Source of the DNA: Nesterenkonia sp. E16_10
GTDB taxonomy: Bacteria; Actinomycetota; Actinomycetes; Actinomycetales; Micrococcaceae
Length of the DNA: 64,000 bases
Reading direction: 5' to 3'
Assembly (NCBI RefSeq): GCF_017347085.1
Contig: NZ_JADPSA010000042.1
Location: 62,001 to 126,000, forward strand
Below, one piece after another: positions 16,513 through 24,646 of this stretch; the stretch's first letter is position 1, and each line of letters begins with the position of its first letter. A program made the position numbers and the translations under genes. The notes beneath the pieces were generated by a model, which worked only from the letters and a program-made list of their open reading frames with translations, was not told the DNA's origin and made no database searches.

Positions 16513-17348
16513 TGAGCACCCCAGCACACGAGGATCAGACACCGAGCTACCCCACCTCGCTGGGAACCTCCACCACCGAGGAGATCAGCCTGATGGGGCA
16601 GTCCCTCTCGGAGGATCTGATGGGCAAGGTCGGATTCGCCGAGCTGGCCTTCTGGATGACCGCCACCCGCCGGCCCACCCCCGGTGAGCTGCGGACCTTC
16701 GAGGCGGTGCTGGTCGCGCTGGCCGATCACGGCTTCACCCCCACGGCCATCGCCGCCCGGCTGACCTACCTCTCGGCCCCGGAGTCCATCCAGGGCGCCA
16801 TCGCCGCCGGACTGCTCGGCGGCGGCTCCCGCTTCCTCGGGGTCACCGAGGACACCGGGAAGTTCCTGCACCAGGTGCTCGAGGCCGACGACGGCGAGCG
16901 CAGCACCGAGGCGGACTACGACGCCCTGGCGCGTGAGGCGATCACCCGGGCACGGGCCGCGAAGCAGATCGTTCCCGGCCTGGGCCATCCGGTGCACAAA
17001 CAGGGTGACCCGCGCACCCCACGGCTGATCCAGATCGCTGAGGAGGGCGGGACCCGCGGCGAGCACCTGCGCCTCTTCGAGGCCATGGGCCGGGTCAGCG
17101 AGGAGGTGCTGGGCAAGAAGCTTCCACTCAACGGCGCCGGGGTCTGCGGTGCGGCCCTTGCTGACCTGGGGCTTCCGGTGGACTTCCTGCGCGGCTTCGC
17201 GCTGCTCGCCCGCACCGCCGGGCTGCTGGGGCAGATCGCCGAAGAGCGGCGGAACCCGATCGCGAACGACATCTATATGCATGTGGACCGCAACGCCAGG
17301 TTCGTCCCGCCGACCGGCGAGGACGCCGGCGAGTCGAAGGGGAACTGA
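16509..17348 (+). CDS. Citryl-CoA lyase-like protein (citrate synthase superfamily)
   Basis: 279 residues, roughly the C-terminal two thirds of a citrate synthase, as in stand-alone citryl-CoA lyases. Active-site-like segments: LADHGFTPTAIAARLTYLSAPESIQGAIAAGLLGGGSRFLG (substrate His), PGLGHPVHKQGDPRTPRL, and NGAGVCGAALADLGLPVDFLRGFALLARTAGLLGQIAEE. It would split citryl-CoA or an analogous tricarboxylic CoA ester to a 2-oxo acid and acyl-CoA. ATGA overlap with the CoA-transferase, 2 nt before the LigB gene. The placement suggests it works on a ring-fission product, an inference. Confidence 0.8.
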   Translation: MMSTPAHEDQTPSYPTSLGTSTTEEISLMGQSLSEDLMGKVGFAELAFWMTATRRPTPGELRTFEAVLVALADHGFTPTAIAARLTYLSAPESIQGAIAAGLLGGGSRFLGVTEDTGKFLHQVLEADDGERSTEADYDALAREAITRARAAKQIVPGLGHPVHKQGDPRTPRLIQIAEEGGTRGEHLRLFEAMGRVSEEVLGKKLPLNGAGVCGAALADLGLPVDFLRGFALLARTAGLLGQIAEERRNPIANDIYMHVDRNARFVPPTGEDAGESKGN

Positions 17349-17350
17349 AC

Positions 17351-18322
17351 ATGGCAGAGCTGACCGCGGTGCTGGCGAGCACCCACCACCCGTTCTACTA
17401 CAAGGCCACCACCTCCCCGGAAGACCAGCGACCGCCCTATGCCGCGGACTGGCAGCGCAAGGTCGAGGCCTACCGCGAGACGCTCACCGCCGCGGAGCCC
17501 GACATCCTGGTCATGGTCGGGGCGGATCACTTCCACCAGCTCTGGCTGGACAACTATCCGCAGTTCCTGATCGGCAAGCAGGAGAGATACGACGCGACCT
17601 TCTACAACGAGGAGCGCGAGTTCGGGATCCCGAAGTACACCCTCGCCGGGGACATCGAGCTCTCCCGCTATATGCACGAAGAGCTGCTGGGCAAGGACTT
17701 CGACTTCGCGGTCAGTCACGAGCTGAAGATCGATCACTCGATCATCTGCCCGATCATCACGGTCCGTCCCGAGGCGGACCTGCCGATCGTGCCGATCTAC
17801 ACGAACATCTTCGTGCCCCCGCTGCCCTCCCCGCGCCGGTTCTACCAGGTGGGACGGGCCATCCGGGAGATCATCGACAGCTTCCCCAGCGATAAGAAGG
17901 TCGCCGCCATCGGCACCGGACACCTCTCGCTGGAGCTCGGCGGACCCCGCCAGTTCGGCGAGCACGGACCCGATCCGCTCTTCGACGCCGACGCGATCGA
18001 ATGGCTCTCCACCGGCAACATCGACGCGATCCTGACCAATGTCACCCACGAGTCAATGGCCGGGGCCGGCAACGCCACCCACGGATTCATGGACCTGCTG
18101 CTGATGATGGGCATCGCCGGCCCCGGGGTCCACGCCGACTACGTCGATCACCTGGATCTGTTCCACACCCGGGAGATGTACATGACCTGGTACCCGAACA
18201 AGACCAGGGGTCAGCTCGACGCGGCTGCCCGGGCCGCGGCGACCGCGCGGGCCAGCACCGGTCCGATCTACGCCACCGACCCGGCCTGGGAGAAGTTCCG
18301 CGTGAATCAGGAGCAGGCATGA
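17351..18322 (+). CDS. Class III extradiol ring-cleavage dioxygenase, catalytic (LigB-type) subunit
   Basis: 323 residues; AAGGGG lies 7 nt before the ATG. LigB-type proteins bind Fe(II) through two N-terminal His and a Glu and open catecholic rings next to the hydroxyls. Seen: ASTHHPFYY (His12/His13), MVGADHFHQLWLDNYP, SHELKIDHSIICPI (catalytic His region), PIVPIYTNIFVPPLPSPRRFYQVG, IGTGHLSLELGGPR and NATHGFMDLL. The small LigA-like subunit follows with a 4-bp overlap, as in protocatechuate 4,5-dioxygenase. The exact ring substrate is unknown. Confidence 0.88.
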   Translation: MAELTAVLASTHHPFYYKATTSPEDQRPPYAADWQRKVEAYRETLTAAEPDILVMVGADHFHQLWLDNYPQFLIGKQERYDATFYNEEREFGIPKYTLAGDIELSRYMHEELLGKDFDFAVSHELKIDHSIICPIITVRPEADLPIVPIYTNIFVPPLPSPRRFYQVGRAIREIIDSFPSDKKVAAIGTGHLSLELGGPRQFGEHGPDPLFDADAIEWLSTGNIDAILTNVTHESMAGAGNATHGFMDLLLMMGIAGPGVHADYVDHLDLFHTREMYMTWYPNKTRGQLDAAARAAATARASTGPIYATDPAWEKFRVNQEQA

Positions 18323-18684
18323 GCAAGTACTACGTCAACAAGTTTCTCTTCACCATCGATCGGGACCCCGAATGGGTGGCCCGCTATCGCGAGGACCCCC
18401 GGGCCACCGTGGTCCGCTGGGAGAAGGAGATCGGGCGCTGGCTGAATCCGGTCGAGCAGACCAGCTGGCTGGAGTTCACGCATCAGGAGCGCGAGGCGCT
18501 GGCCACCCACGACTACGTGTGGCTCTTCGAGCATGGCGCCCATTTCTTCCTGAACCTGACCCTGTTCATCGCGCTCTTCGACGAGGAGTACGCCGCCGCG
18601 AAGGGGCCGCTGGCGTTCCAGACCGAGATGGTGCGGAAGCTGGGCCACTGGACCGGAAGGGACTACCCCTCGGTGGCGATGTGA
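18319..18684 (+). CDS. LigA-like small subunit of extradiol dioxygenase
   Basis: 121 residues, ATG overlapping the LigB stop (ATGA). All-helical. It shares the LigA order: an N-terminal YYVNKFLFTIDRDPEWVARYREDP helix pair, then LTxxER-type FTHQEREALATHDYVWLFEHGAHFFLNLTLF corresponding to the LigA stretch that caps the active site. Slightly shorter than LigA (about 139). It probably closes the active site and sets specificity of the preceding subunit. Confidence 0.75.
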   Translation: MSKYYVNKFLFTIDRDPEWVARYREDPRATVVRWEKEIGRWLNPVEQTSWLEFTHQEREALATHDYVWLFEHGAHFFLNLTLFIALFDEEYAAAKGPLAFQTEMVRKLGHWTGRDYPSVAM

Positions 18685-18727
18685 GCCGCCGGCCCTGAGC
18701 CGGGCACCACTGCGGATCGGGCCAGGC

Positions 18728-19579
18728 TCACTCCTGCGGTGAGGCCAGCAGCGGGAGGCGCCCGAGGTCTGCGGAGTCGCGCTCGCGGGTGTGGCGGGGC
18801 AGCGACTGCCAGCGGGTCCAGTCCGCGGTGACCGCAGCGGCGGCCTCGCGCAGCGGGGGCAGGTGCTTGCTCAGCAGCGTCTCCACGCTGGTCTCCGCCG
18901 CGTGGACCGTGGTGTTCATCGAGGCCAGCACCCGGCCGTAGGCATCCCGGACCGGCACGGCGATGGACCGGATGCCCCGGGCCAGCTCCTCATCGGCCAG
19001 AGCGTAGCCCTGCCGCTGCACCCGGTCGAGCTCCTCGAGGAAGGACTTCTGGTCCCACTGCACCACCGGGACCACCGAGGAGCGTGACGGGTCGGAGAGC
19101 CGCTGCAGGATCTCCCGGCGCTCCATATCGGCCAGCAGCACCTTGCCCTGGGAGGTCGGCGGCGCCGGGAAGCGGGTACCGATGTCCACCCGCAGGCCGA
19201 TCAGCTTGGGCACCGCGACACGGGCCACGTAGACGATGTCGGGGCCGTCCAGCTGGGACATCGAGGCCGATTCATGGGTGTGGGTCACCAGCGACTCCAG
19301 GTGCGGCTTCGCCACGTCCCAGAGCCCCAGCGAGCTCACATAGGCCATGCCCAGCTCCATCACGCGGGGGGTGAGCGAGAAGAGCCCGTCGTCGGAGCGC
19401 ACGTAGTCCAACTCTTGAAGCGTCATCAGGATTCGCCGCGCGGTCGGACGCGCCAGGTCGGTGGCCTTGGCCACCTGGCTCAGGGTCAGGCCTGCGGGGT
19501 ACTCCGGGGTGAATGCCTTGATGACGGACAGCCCGCGGGAGATGGCTTCGATGAACTCGGGGCTTCGCTCCGGTGACAT
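18728..19579 (-). CDS. IclR-family transcriptional regulator (PcaR/PobR-like)
   Basis: 283 residues; ATG 19579 follows AAAGGA. Winged helix at about 10-75 (SRGLSVIKAF, LTLSQVAKATDLARPTARRILMTLQELDYV), then the IclR effector domain (TSQGKVLLADM, GYALADEELARGIRSIAVPVRDAYGRVLASMN). Regulators of this branch respond to aromatic acids and control their catabolism. It is convergent with the LigAB operon and 10 nt downstream of the GntR gene, so both regulators are one transcript. The likely target is the CaiB/LigAB operon or its neighbours. Confidence 0.88.
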   Translation of the reverse strand: MSPERSPEFIEAISRGLSVIKAFTPEYPAGLTLSQVAKATDLARPTARRILMTLQELDYVRSDDGLFSLTPRVMELGMAYVSSLGLWDVAKPHLESLVTHTHESASMSQLDGPDIVYVARVAVPKLIGLRVDIGTRFPAPPTSQGKVLLADMERREILQRLSDPSRSSVVPVVQWDQKSFLEELDRVQRQGYALADEELARGIRSIAVPVRDAYGRVLASMNTTVHAAETSVETLLSKHLPPLREAAAAVTADWTRWQSLPRHTRERDSADLGRLPLLASPQE

Positions 19580-19589
19580 CTGGTTCCTT

Positions 19590-20282
19590 TCAGTGGAGCT
19601 GGGTCTGCTGCTGGTCGGCACGGGCTTCACGCAGTCGGGTCCAGGTCCGCACGAGCTGGCTGAACTCCTTGACCTGCACCAGGACATGGTCCCGGGCGGT
19701 GTTCTCCGCGGTCTCGCCGTCACCGGTGCTGATCGCATTCACGATCGCGAGGTGCTCGGCCAGGGAACGGCGCATCCGGTCCGGGGCGCGGAGCTGGAGT
19801 CGTCGGTAGGGCTGCAGCACGCGGCGCAGGTGGTGGGCCTGCTGGCGCAGGTACCCGTTGCCGCAGGAGTCATAGATGATCCCGTGGAACCAGGCATTGG
19901 CGTAGTAGTAGCCGTCGGCGTCGCCCAGGGCCTCGAATCGTTCGCATTCCTTCAGCGCCTTGCCGAGTTCGGCCAGGGGCTCACGCTCGATGCGCCGTGA
20001 GGCCAGTCGGGCCGCCATGCCCTCCAGCTCGGCCATCAGCTCGAAGCGCTCGGCCAGCTCGGGCAGGCTCAGCTCGGTGACATAGGTGCCCTGCTTGGGG
20101 CGGATGCGCACCAGCCCAGAACGCTCCAGGGCCTGCAGCGCCTCGCGCACCGGGGTGCGCGAGCAGCCGAACTCCTGCTGCAGCTTGGCAGGGTCCAGCC
20201 GCTCGCCGGGACCGTACTGCCCGTCGACGATGGCGTTCTCCAGCGCATCGCGCACGCGCTGGGATTCCGGGACTCTGACCAT
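19590..20282 (-). CDS. GntR-family (FCD) regulator, probably of malonate use (MatR-like)
   Basis: 230 residues. ATG 20282 is preceded by AGGAGGTGCC; the upstream in-frame ATG at 20303 has no ribosome site. N-terminal winged helix (VRDALENAIVDGQYGPGERLDPAKLQQEFGCSRTPVREALQALERSGLVRI) and a C-terminal all-helical FCD effector domain with His-bearing helices (NAWFHGIIYD, AEHLAIVNAI). Divergent from the malonyl-CoA decarboxylase/synthetase operon, as matR is from matABC in rhizobia, so it most likely senses malonate or malonyl-CoA. Confidence 0.85.
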   Translation of the reverse strand: MVRVPESQRVRDALENAIVDGQYGPGERLDPAKLQQEFGCSRTPVREALQALERSGLVRIRPKQGTYVTELSLPELAERFELMAELEGMAARLASRRIEREPLAELGKALKECERFEALGDADGYYYANAWFHGIIYDSCGNGYLRQQAHHLRRVLQPYRRLQLRAPDRMRRSLAEHLAIVNAISTGDGETAENTARDHVLVQVKEFSQLVRTWTRLREARADQQQTQLH

Positions 20283-20353
20283 GGCACCTCCTGTGACGAG
20301 CATATCGCCAGCGGCAAGGTGTGGCCTGGATCACGTTCTTGCTCTATAGTTCC

Positions 20354-20385
20354 TGTTATATACATCACAGGCACTGATATACACG
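20354..20385. promoter_or_regulatory. Two ATATACA-type boxes, candidate GntR operator
   Basis: TGTTATATACA (20354-20364) and TGATATACACG (20375-20385) are repeated with a 21-nt period, two helical turns, between a TATAGT box (20345-20350) and the malonate operon start. The second resembles the rhizobial MatR site as I recall it (TCTTGTATACACGA). Confidence 0.55.
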
Positions 20386-20397
20386 TAGGGAGGGATC

Positions 20398-23346
20398 ATG
20401 GCGAGCACTCAGGGCGGGCTCCTGGCCGATCTGCTGCGCGGCCTCGGCGGGCACAGGTCCGAGTCCGAGTCCGATGCCGGCACCGCGGCCCCGGCACCGC
20501 TGGATCAGCTCACCGCGGCCTGCGCCGTGCTGATGGGGGACCTCGGGGAGGCGTCCATACGGGCCGTGGCCGAGCGGGCCCTGGCCACCTACCGGGGGCT
20601 CGACGACGACGCCCGGACCGAGTTCTTCACGCATCTGTTGCAGGCCTACTCCGTGGAACCGGAGGCGCTGCGCCGCGCCTACGCGGCCTGGGACTCCAGC
20701 GAGGCCCAGGCCGATCTGGCGGATCTCTTCGAGGCCAGCGAACCTCGGCGCCAGGCGCTGCTGCGCCGGCTCAACCACGCCCCGGACGGCACGCTGCACC
20801 TGGTCAACATGCGCGCTGATCTGCGCCGGATCCTGCGCGACCGAGAAGATCTGGCACCGCTGGACCGCGACTTCCGGCACCTCCTGAGCTCCTGGTTCAA
20901 CCGCGGATTCCTGCGCATGGAACAGCTCGGCTGGGACGCGCCCCGGGAGATGAAGAACCACCTGCTGCGCTACGAGAAGGTCCACCCGATGCGGGACCTG
21001 AATGATCTCAAGCGCCGGCTCCGGCCGAAGGACCGCACCTGCTACGCGTTCTTCCACCCCGCCACCGGGGACCTCCCGCTGATCTTCGTCGAAGTGGCGC
21101 TGGTCAAGGGGATCCCCGGGGCGGTGGAGCCTCTGCTGAGCCCGACCGAGGCGCTCGCCCCGGCCAAGGCTGACACCGCGGTGCTGTATTCGATCAACAA
21201 CTCCCTAGACGGCCTGGCCGGGATCTCCTTCGGCAGCCTGCTGATCAAGCAGGTCATCGACCAGGTCTCCACCGAGCTGCCGCATCTCGAACACTTCGTC
21301 ACGCTCTCCCCGATCCCGGGGTTCCGAGGCTGGCTGCGCGAGCAGGCCCGCACCGCGAGCTCCCCGGAGCTCACCGCGCTGCAGCTGGACCTTGCTGAAC
21401 TTCACGGGCCTGCAGACCTTCACGGGCCCGCAGAGCTCGCCGGATCGGCCGACGCAGGACGGCCCGGGGCGCAGACGCTGCATGGCCGGCTCTGCGCCGC
21501 GCTCGCCCGCTACATCGCTCTCGAACGTCGGGCGGACGGGCAGCCACTGGACCCGGTGGCCCGATTCCACCTGGGCAACGGCGCCACCGCCTGGCAGCTG
21601 CACTGGCCGGCCAGCAGCGCGGACTACATGTGGGACCAGTCCTACGGGGCGATGATCACCTACCGCTATGACCCGTCCCTGGTAGAGCAGCGCCACGAGA
21701 ACTACGTCCGGCACGGAACCATCGCTGCAGGGGACCAGGTCACGGGCCTGCTTCCAGACAGCACAGCAGACACTCACAGCACAACAGACATCCGCAGCGA
21801 GAAGGGAACCGCACCAGTGGAGAACCACGTCGAGGGCATCTACCAGGGCTTCATCCAGCAGGCACAGACGCACCCGGAGAAGCCGCTGTTCCACCTCTCC
21901 GGCGGGCGCACCCTGCGCTACGGGCAGGTGCTGCACACCTCGCGGCGGATCGCCGCGAAGCTGATCGGCGACGGCGTCCTCCCCGGTGACCGGGTGGCCG
22001 CCCAGGTGGAGAAGTCCCCGGAGGCCATCGCGCTGTATCTGGCGACCCTGCAGGTCGGTGGGGTGTACCTGCCGCTGAACACCGCCTACACAGGCGCCGA
22101 GATGGATTACTTCATGTCCGACGCCGCCCCACGGGTGCTGGTCTGTGACCCGAGCCAGGCCGCGGCGCACGTGGCGCGCGGCAAGGACGGGATCGTCGTG
22201 GAGACCCTCGGCACGATGGGGGAGGGCACGCTGCTCGCCGCCGAGCAGGAACACACCGAGATCGCCCCGCTGCGCGCCTCAGATCCCGGCGCGATCCTCT
22301 ACACCTCCGGGACCACCGGCCGCTCCAAGGGTGCCGTGCTGACCCAGGGCAACCTCGCCGCGAACTGCGCCTCGCTGATCCAGTCCTGGGAGTACACCTC
22401 CGAGGACGTGTTGATCCACGCACTGCCGATCTTCCACATCCACGGACTCTTCGTGGCGGTCAACATGACCCTGGTCTCCGGCGGTTCGATGATCTGGTTG
22501 CCCAAGTTCGACCCCGACGCGGTGCTCGACGCGATGCAGGACTCCGCCGCGGGTGCGACGGTGCTGATGGGGGTGCCCACCTTCTACACCCGGCTGCTCG
22601 GCTCCGAGCGGCTCAGCGCCGAGGCCTGCACCGGAATCCGGCTCTTCGTCTCCGGCTCGGCCCCGCTGCTGGCCAGCGACCACGAGGCCTTCGAGGCCCG
22701 CACCGGGCACGTCATCCTGGAGCGCTATGGGATGACCGAGACCGGGATGAACACCTCGAACCCCTACCGCGGCGGCCCGCGCCGGCCTGGCACCGTGGGG
22801 CACCCGCTGCCCGGCGTCGAGGTGCGGATCGTGGACCGGGAGACCCAGGCGACGCTGCCCCAGGGTGAGGTCGGCATCATCGAGGTCCGCGGCGGCAACG
22901 TGTTCGCCGGGTACTGGAACATGCCGGAGAAGACCGCCGAGGAGTTCCGCGAGGACGGGTTCTTCGTCACCGGGGACCTCGGGGTGATCGATGAGCAGGG
23001 CTACCTGAGCATCGTGGGCCGCGACAAGGACCTGGTGATCTCCGGAGGCTTCAACATCTACCCCAAGGAGGTCGAGGGACTCATCGATGATCACCCCGGG
23101 GTCTCCGAGTCCGCCGTGATCGGGGTGCCGCACCCGGACCTGGGCGAAGGACTGGTCGCCGTGGTGGTCCCCGCGGGCGACGGCGCCCCGGACGAGACCA
23201 CGATCCTGCAGGCGCTCGCCGGTGAGCTGGCCCGCTTCAAGCAGCCCCGCGCCGTCCGCTTCGTCGAGGCGCTGCCGCGCAACGTGATGGGCAAGGTGCA
23301 GAAGGCCGAGCTGCGCAAGCAGTACACAGAACTCTTCAGCCGCTGA
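20398..23346 (+). CDS. Fused malonyl-CoA decarboxylase (MatA) and malonyl-CoA synthetase (MatB)
   Basis: 982 residues in one uninterrupted frame. Residues 1-450 are malonyl-CoA decarboxylase: VLYSINNSLDGLAGISFGSLLIKQV, HFVTLSPIPGFRGWL and DPVARFHLGNGA with the active-site His. A Thr/Ser/Asp-rich linker (about 451-473) leads to malonyl-CoA synthetase: LYTSGTTGRSKGAVL, ERYGMTETGMNTSNPY, TGDLGVIDEQGY, GRDKDLVISGGFNIYPKEVE, and the PRNVMGKVQK catalytic Lys loop. Together: malonate to malonyl-CoA to acetyl-CoA plus CO2. These are normally two genes. A ribosome-site-like AGAAGGGAA and an in-frame GTG at 21817 remain at the junction. Followed by madL and madM. Confidence 0.93.
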   Translation: MASTQGGLLADLLRGLGGHRSESESDAGTAAPAPLDQLTAACAVLMGDLGEASIRAVAERALATYRGLDDDARTEFFTHLLQAYSVEPEALRRAYAAWDSSEAQADLADLFEASEPRRQALLRRLNHAPDGTLHLVNMRADLRRILRDREDLAPLDRDFRHLLSSWFNRGFLRMEQLGWDAPREMKNHLLRYEKVHPMRDLNDLKRRLRPKDRTCYAFFHPATGDLPLIFVEVALVKGIPGAVEPLLSPTEALAPAKADTAVLYSINNSLDGLAGISFGSLLIKQVIDQVSTELPHLEHFVTLSPIPGFRGWLREQARTASSPELTALQLDLAELHGPADLHGPAELAGSADAGRPGAQTLHGRLCAALARYIALERRADGQPLDPVARFHLGNGATAWQLHWPASSADYMWDQSYGAMITYRYDPSLVEQRHENYVRHGTIAAGDQVTGLLPDSTADTHSTTDIRSEKGTAPVENHVEGIYQGFIQQAQTHPEKPLFHLSGGRTLRYGQVLHTSRRIAAKLIGDGVLPGDRVAAQVEKSPEAIALYLATLQVGGVYLPLNTAYTGAEMDYFMSDAAPRVLVCDPSQAAAHVARGKDGIVVETLGTMGEGTLLAAEQEHTEIAPLRASDPGAILYTSGTTGRSKGAVLTQGNLAANCASLIQSWEYTSEDVLIHALPIFHIHGLFVAVNMTLVSGGSMIWLPKFDPDAVLDAMQDSAAGATVLMGVPTFYTRLLGSERLSAEACTGIRLFVSGSAPLLASDHEAFEARTGHVILERYGMTETGMNTSNPYRGGPRRPGTVGHPLPGVEVRIVDRETQATLPQGEVGIIEVRGGNVFAGYWNMPEKTAEEFREDGFFVTGDLGVIDEQGYLSIVGRDKDLVISGGFNIYPKEVEGLIDDHPGVSESAVIGVPHPDLGEGLVAVVVPAGDGAPDETTILQALAGELARFKQPRAVRFVEALPRNVMGKVQKAELRKQYTELFSR
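21800..21819 (+). promoter_or_regulatory. Internal ribosome site and in-frame GTG at the MatA-MatB junction
   Basis: AGAAGGGAA is followed by GTG at 21817 (residue Val474), where a free-standing MatB would begin. It may be a fossil start or may give extra MatB alone. Confidence 0.5.
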
Positions 23347-23388
23347 ATGCTGGCTCAAGACACTTCAACCGCAAGTCAGGAGTAGACG

Positions 23389-23790
23389 ATGGTTCTCTAT
23401 GGAGTCGCAGCGCTGGCGCTGTGCATGCTCGTGGGAATGCTGATCGGTGATGTCCTCGGGGTCGCCGTAGGAGTCGACGCGAACGTCGGCGGGGTCGGCT
23501 TCGCCATGATCCTGCTGGTCGTGGCCACCGACCGGCTGCGCAAGCGAGGCCTGTTCCCGAAGCCCACCGAACAGGGCGTGCTGTTCTGGTCCGCGCTGTA
23601 CATCCCGATCGTGATCGCCATGGCGTCCACGCAGAACGTCGCCGAAGCGATCGGCGGCGGACCGATGGCCGCGATCGCCGGCCTGGGGGCGCTCGCCGCG
23701 GGCGCCGCCCTGGTGCCGGTGATCTCACGCATCGGAGGACAGTCTGAACCGCTGCCCGCGATGACCGAGGCAGAGAAGGCGGAGGCCTGA
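23389..23790 (+). CDS. madL: Malonate transporter subunit MadL
   Basis: 133 residues, four membrane helices, AGGAG before the ATG. MadL and MadM together make the sodium- or proton-dependent malonate carrier. Seen: LALCMLVGMLIGDVLGVAVGVDANVGGVGFAMILL, FWSALYIPIVIAMASTQNVAEAIGGGPMAAIAG, both typical of MadL. 42 nt after the fused MatAB gene and 1 nt before madM, so one operon. Confidence 0.92.
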   Translation: MVLYGVAALALCMLVGMLIGDVLGVAVGVDANVGGVGFAMILLVVATDRLRKRGLFPKPTEQGVLFWSALYIPIVIAMASTQNVAEAIGGGPMAAIAGLGALAAGAALVPVISRIGGQSEPLPAMTEAEKAEA

Positions 23791-23791
23791 G

Positions 23792-24553
23792 ATGGACATC
23801 ATCGCTGATGTGCTTGAACGCAACGGCCTGCTCTTCGCCTTCGTGGTGGTCGGTGGCCTGATGATGATCTCAGGCTGGCTCTCCAAGACGCTGACCCGAG
23901 GACGCCTCCAGGGCTCCGCGATCGCGATCATGCTCGGTCTGGTGCTGGCCTACTTCGGCGGCATCCAGACCGGTGGAGAATCCGGGCTCGCCGATATCGC
24001 GATCTTCAGCGGCCTGGGCCTGATGGGCGGAGCCATGCTGCGCGACTTCGCCATCGTCGCCACCGCCTACGGCGTGGACCTCCAGGAGATCAAGAAGTCC
24101 GGCGCTGCAGGGGTGCTGGCCCTGCTGGCCGGCATCGTGGTCTCCTTCATCGTCGGCGCCGCCGTGGCCGCCGCATTCGGCTACACCGACCCGGAGTCGA
24201 TGGCCACCATCGGAGCCGGCGCCGCGACCTACATCGTGGGACCGGTCACCGGCACCGCCATCGGCGCCAGCTCCGAGGTGATCGCGCTCTCGGTGGCCGC
24301 CGGCCTGATCAAGGCGGTGGTGGTGATGGTCTGCACCCCGCTGATCGCGCCGTTCATCGGATTGAACAACCCGAAGTCGGCCATGGCCTACGGGGGACTG
24401 ATGGGCACCACCTCGGGCGTGGCCGGGGGACTGGCCGCCACGGACAAGCGCCTGGTGCCCTACGGCGCGATGACCGCGACCTTCTACACCGGACTGGGCT
24501 GCCTGCTCGGCCCCTCGGTCTTCTACTTCGCCCTGGTCGGGCTCTTCGGCTGA
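23792..24553 (+). CDS. madM: Malonate transporter subunit MadM
   Basis: 253 residues, about eight to nine membrane segments. The ribosome site GGAGG lies in the end of madL. Typical MadM segments: GLMGGAMLRDFAIVATAYGVDLQEIKKSG, GAGAATYIVGPVTGTAIGASSEVIALSVAAGLIKAVVVMV and KSAMAYGGLMGTTSGVAGGLAATDKRLVPYGA. Pairs with MadL to import malonate for the upstream enzymes. Last gene before a strong terminator. Confidence 0.92.
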   Translation: MDIIADVLERNGLLFAFVVVGGLMMISGWLSKTLTRGRLQGSAIAIMLGLVLAYFGGIQTGGESGLADIAIFSGLGLMGGAMLRDFAIVATAYGVDLQEIKKSGAAGVLALLAGIVVSFIVGAAVAAAFGYTDPESMATIGAGAATYIVGPVTGTAIGASSEVIALSVAAGLIKAVVVMVCTPLIAPFIGLNNPKSAMAYGGLMGTTSGVAGGLAATDKRLVPYGAMTATFYTGLGCLLGPSVFYFALVGLFG

Positions 24554-24572
24554 GACGCCCCATCCACCCCGT

Positions 24573-24628
24573 GCACGACGACGGCGGCCGTTCACCTCAG
24601 CAGAGGCGGGCGGCCGCCGTCGTCGTGC
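24573..24628. terminator. 18-bp inverted repeat, bidirectional terminator
   Basis: Arms 24573-24590 and 24611-24628 pair perfectly; outer CCACCCC/CGGGTGG extend the stem. Between convergent madM and the MinD-like gene. Confidence 0.8.
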
Positions 24629-24646
24629 TGCGGGTGGACCGCTGAG

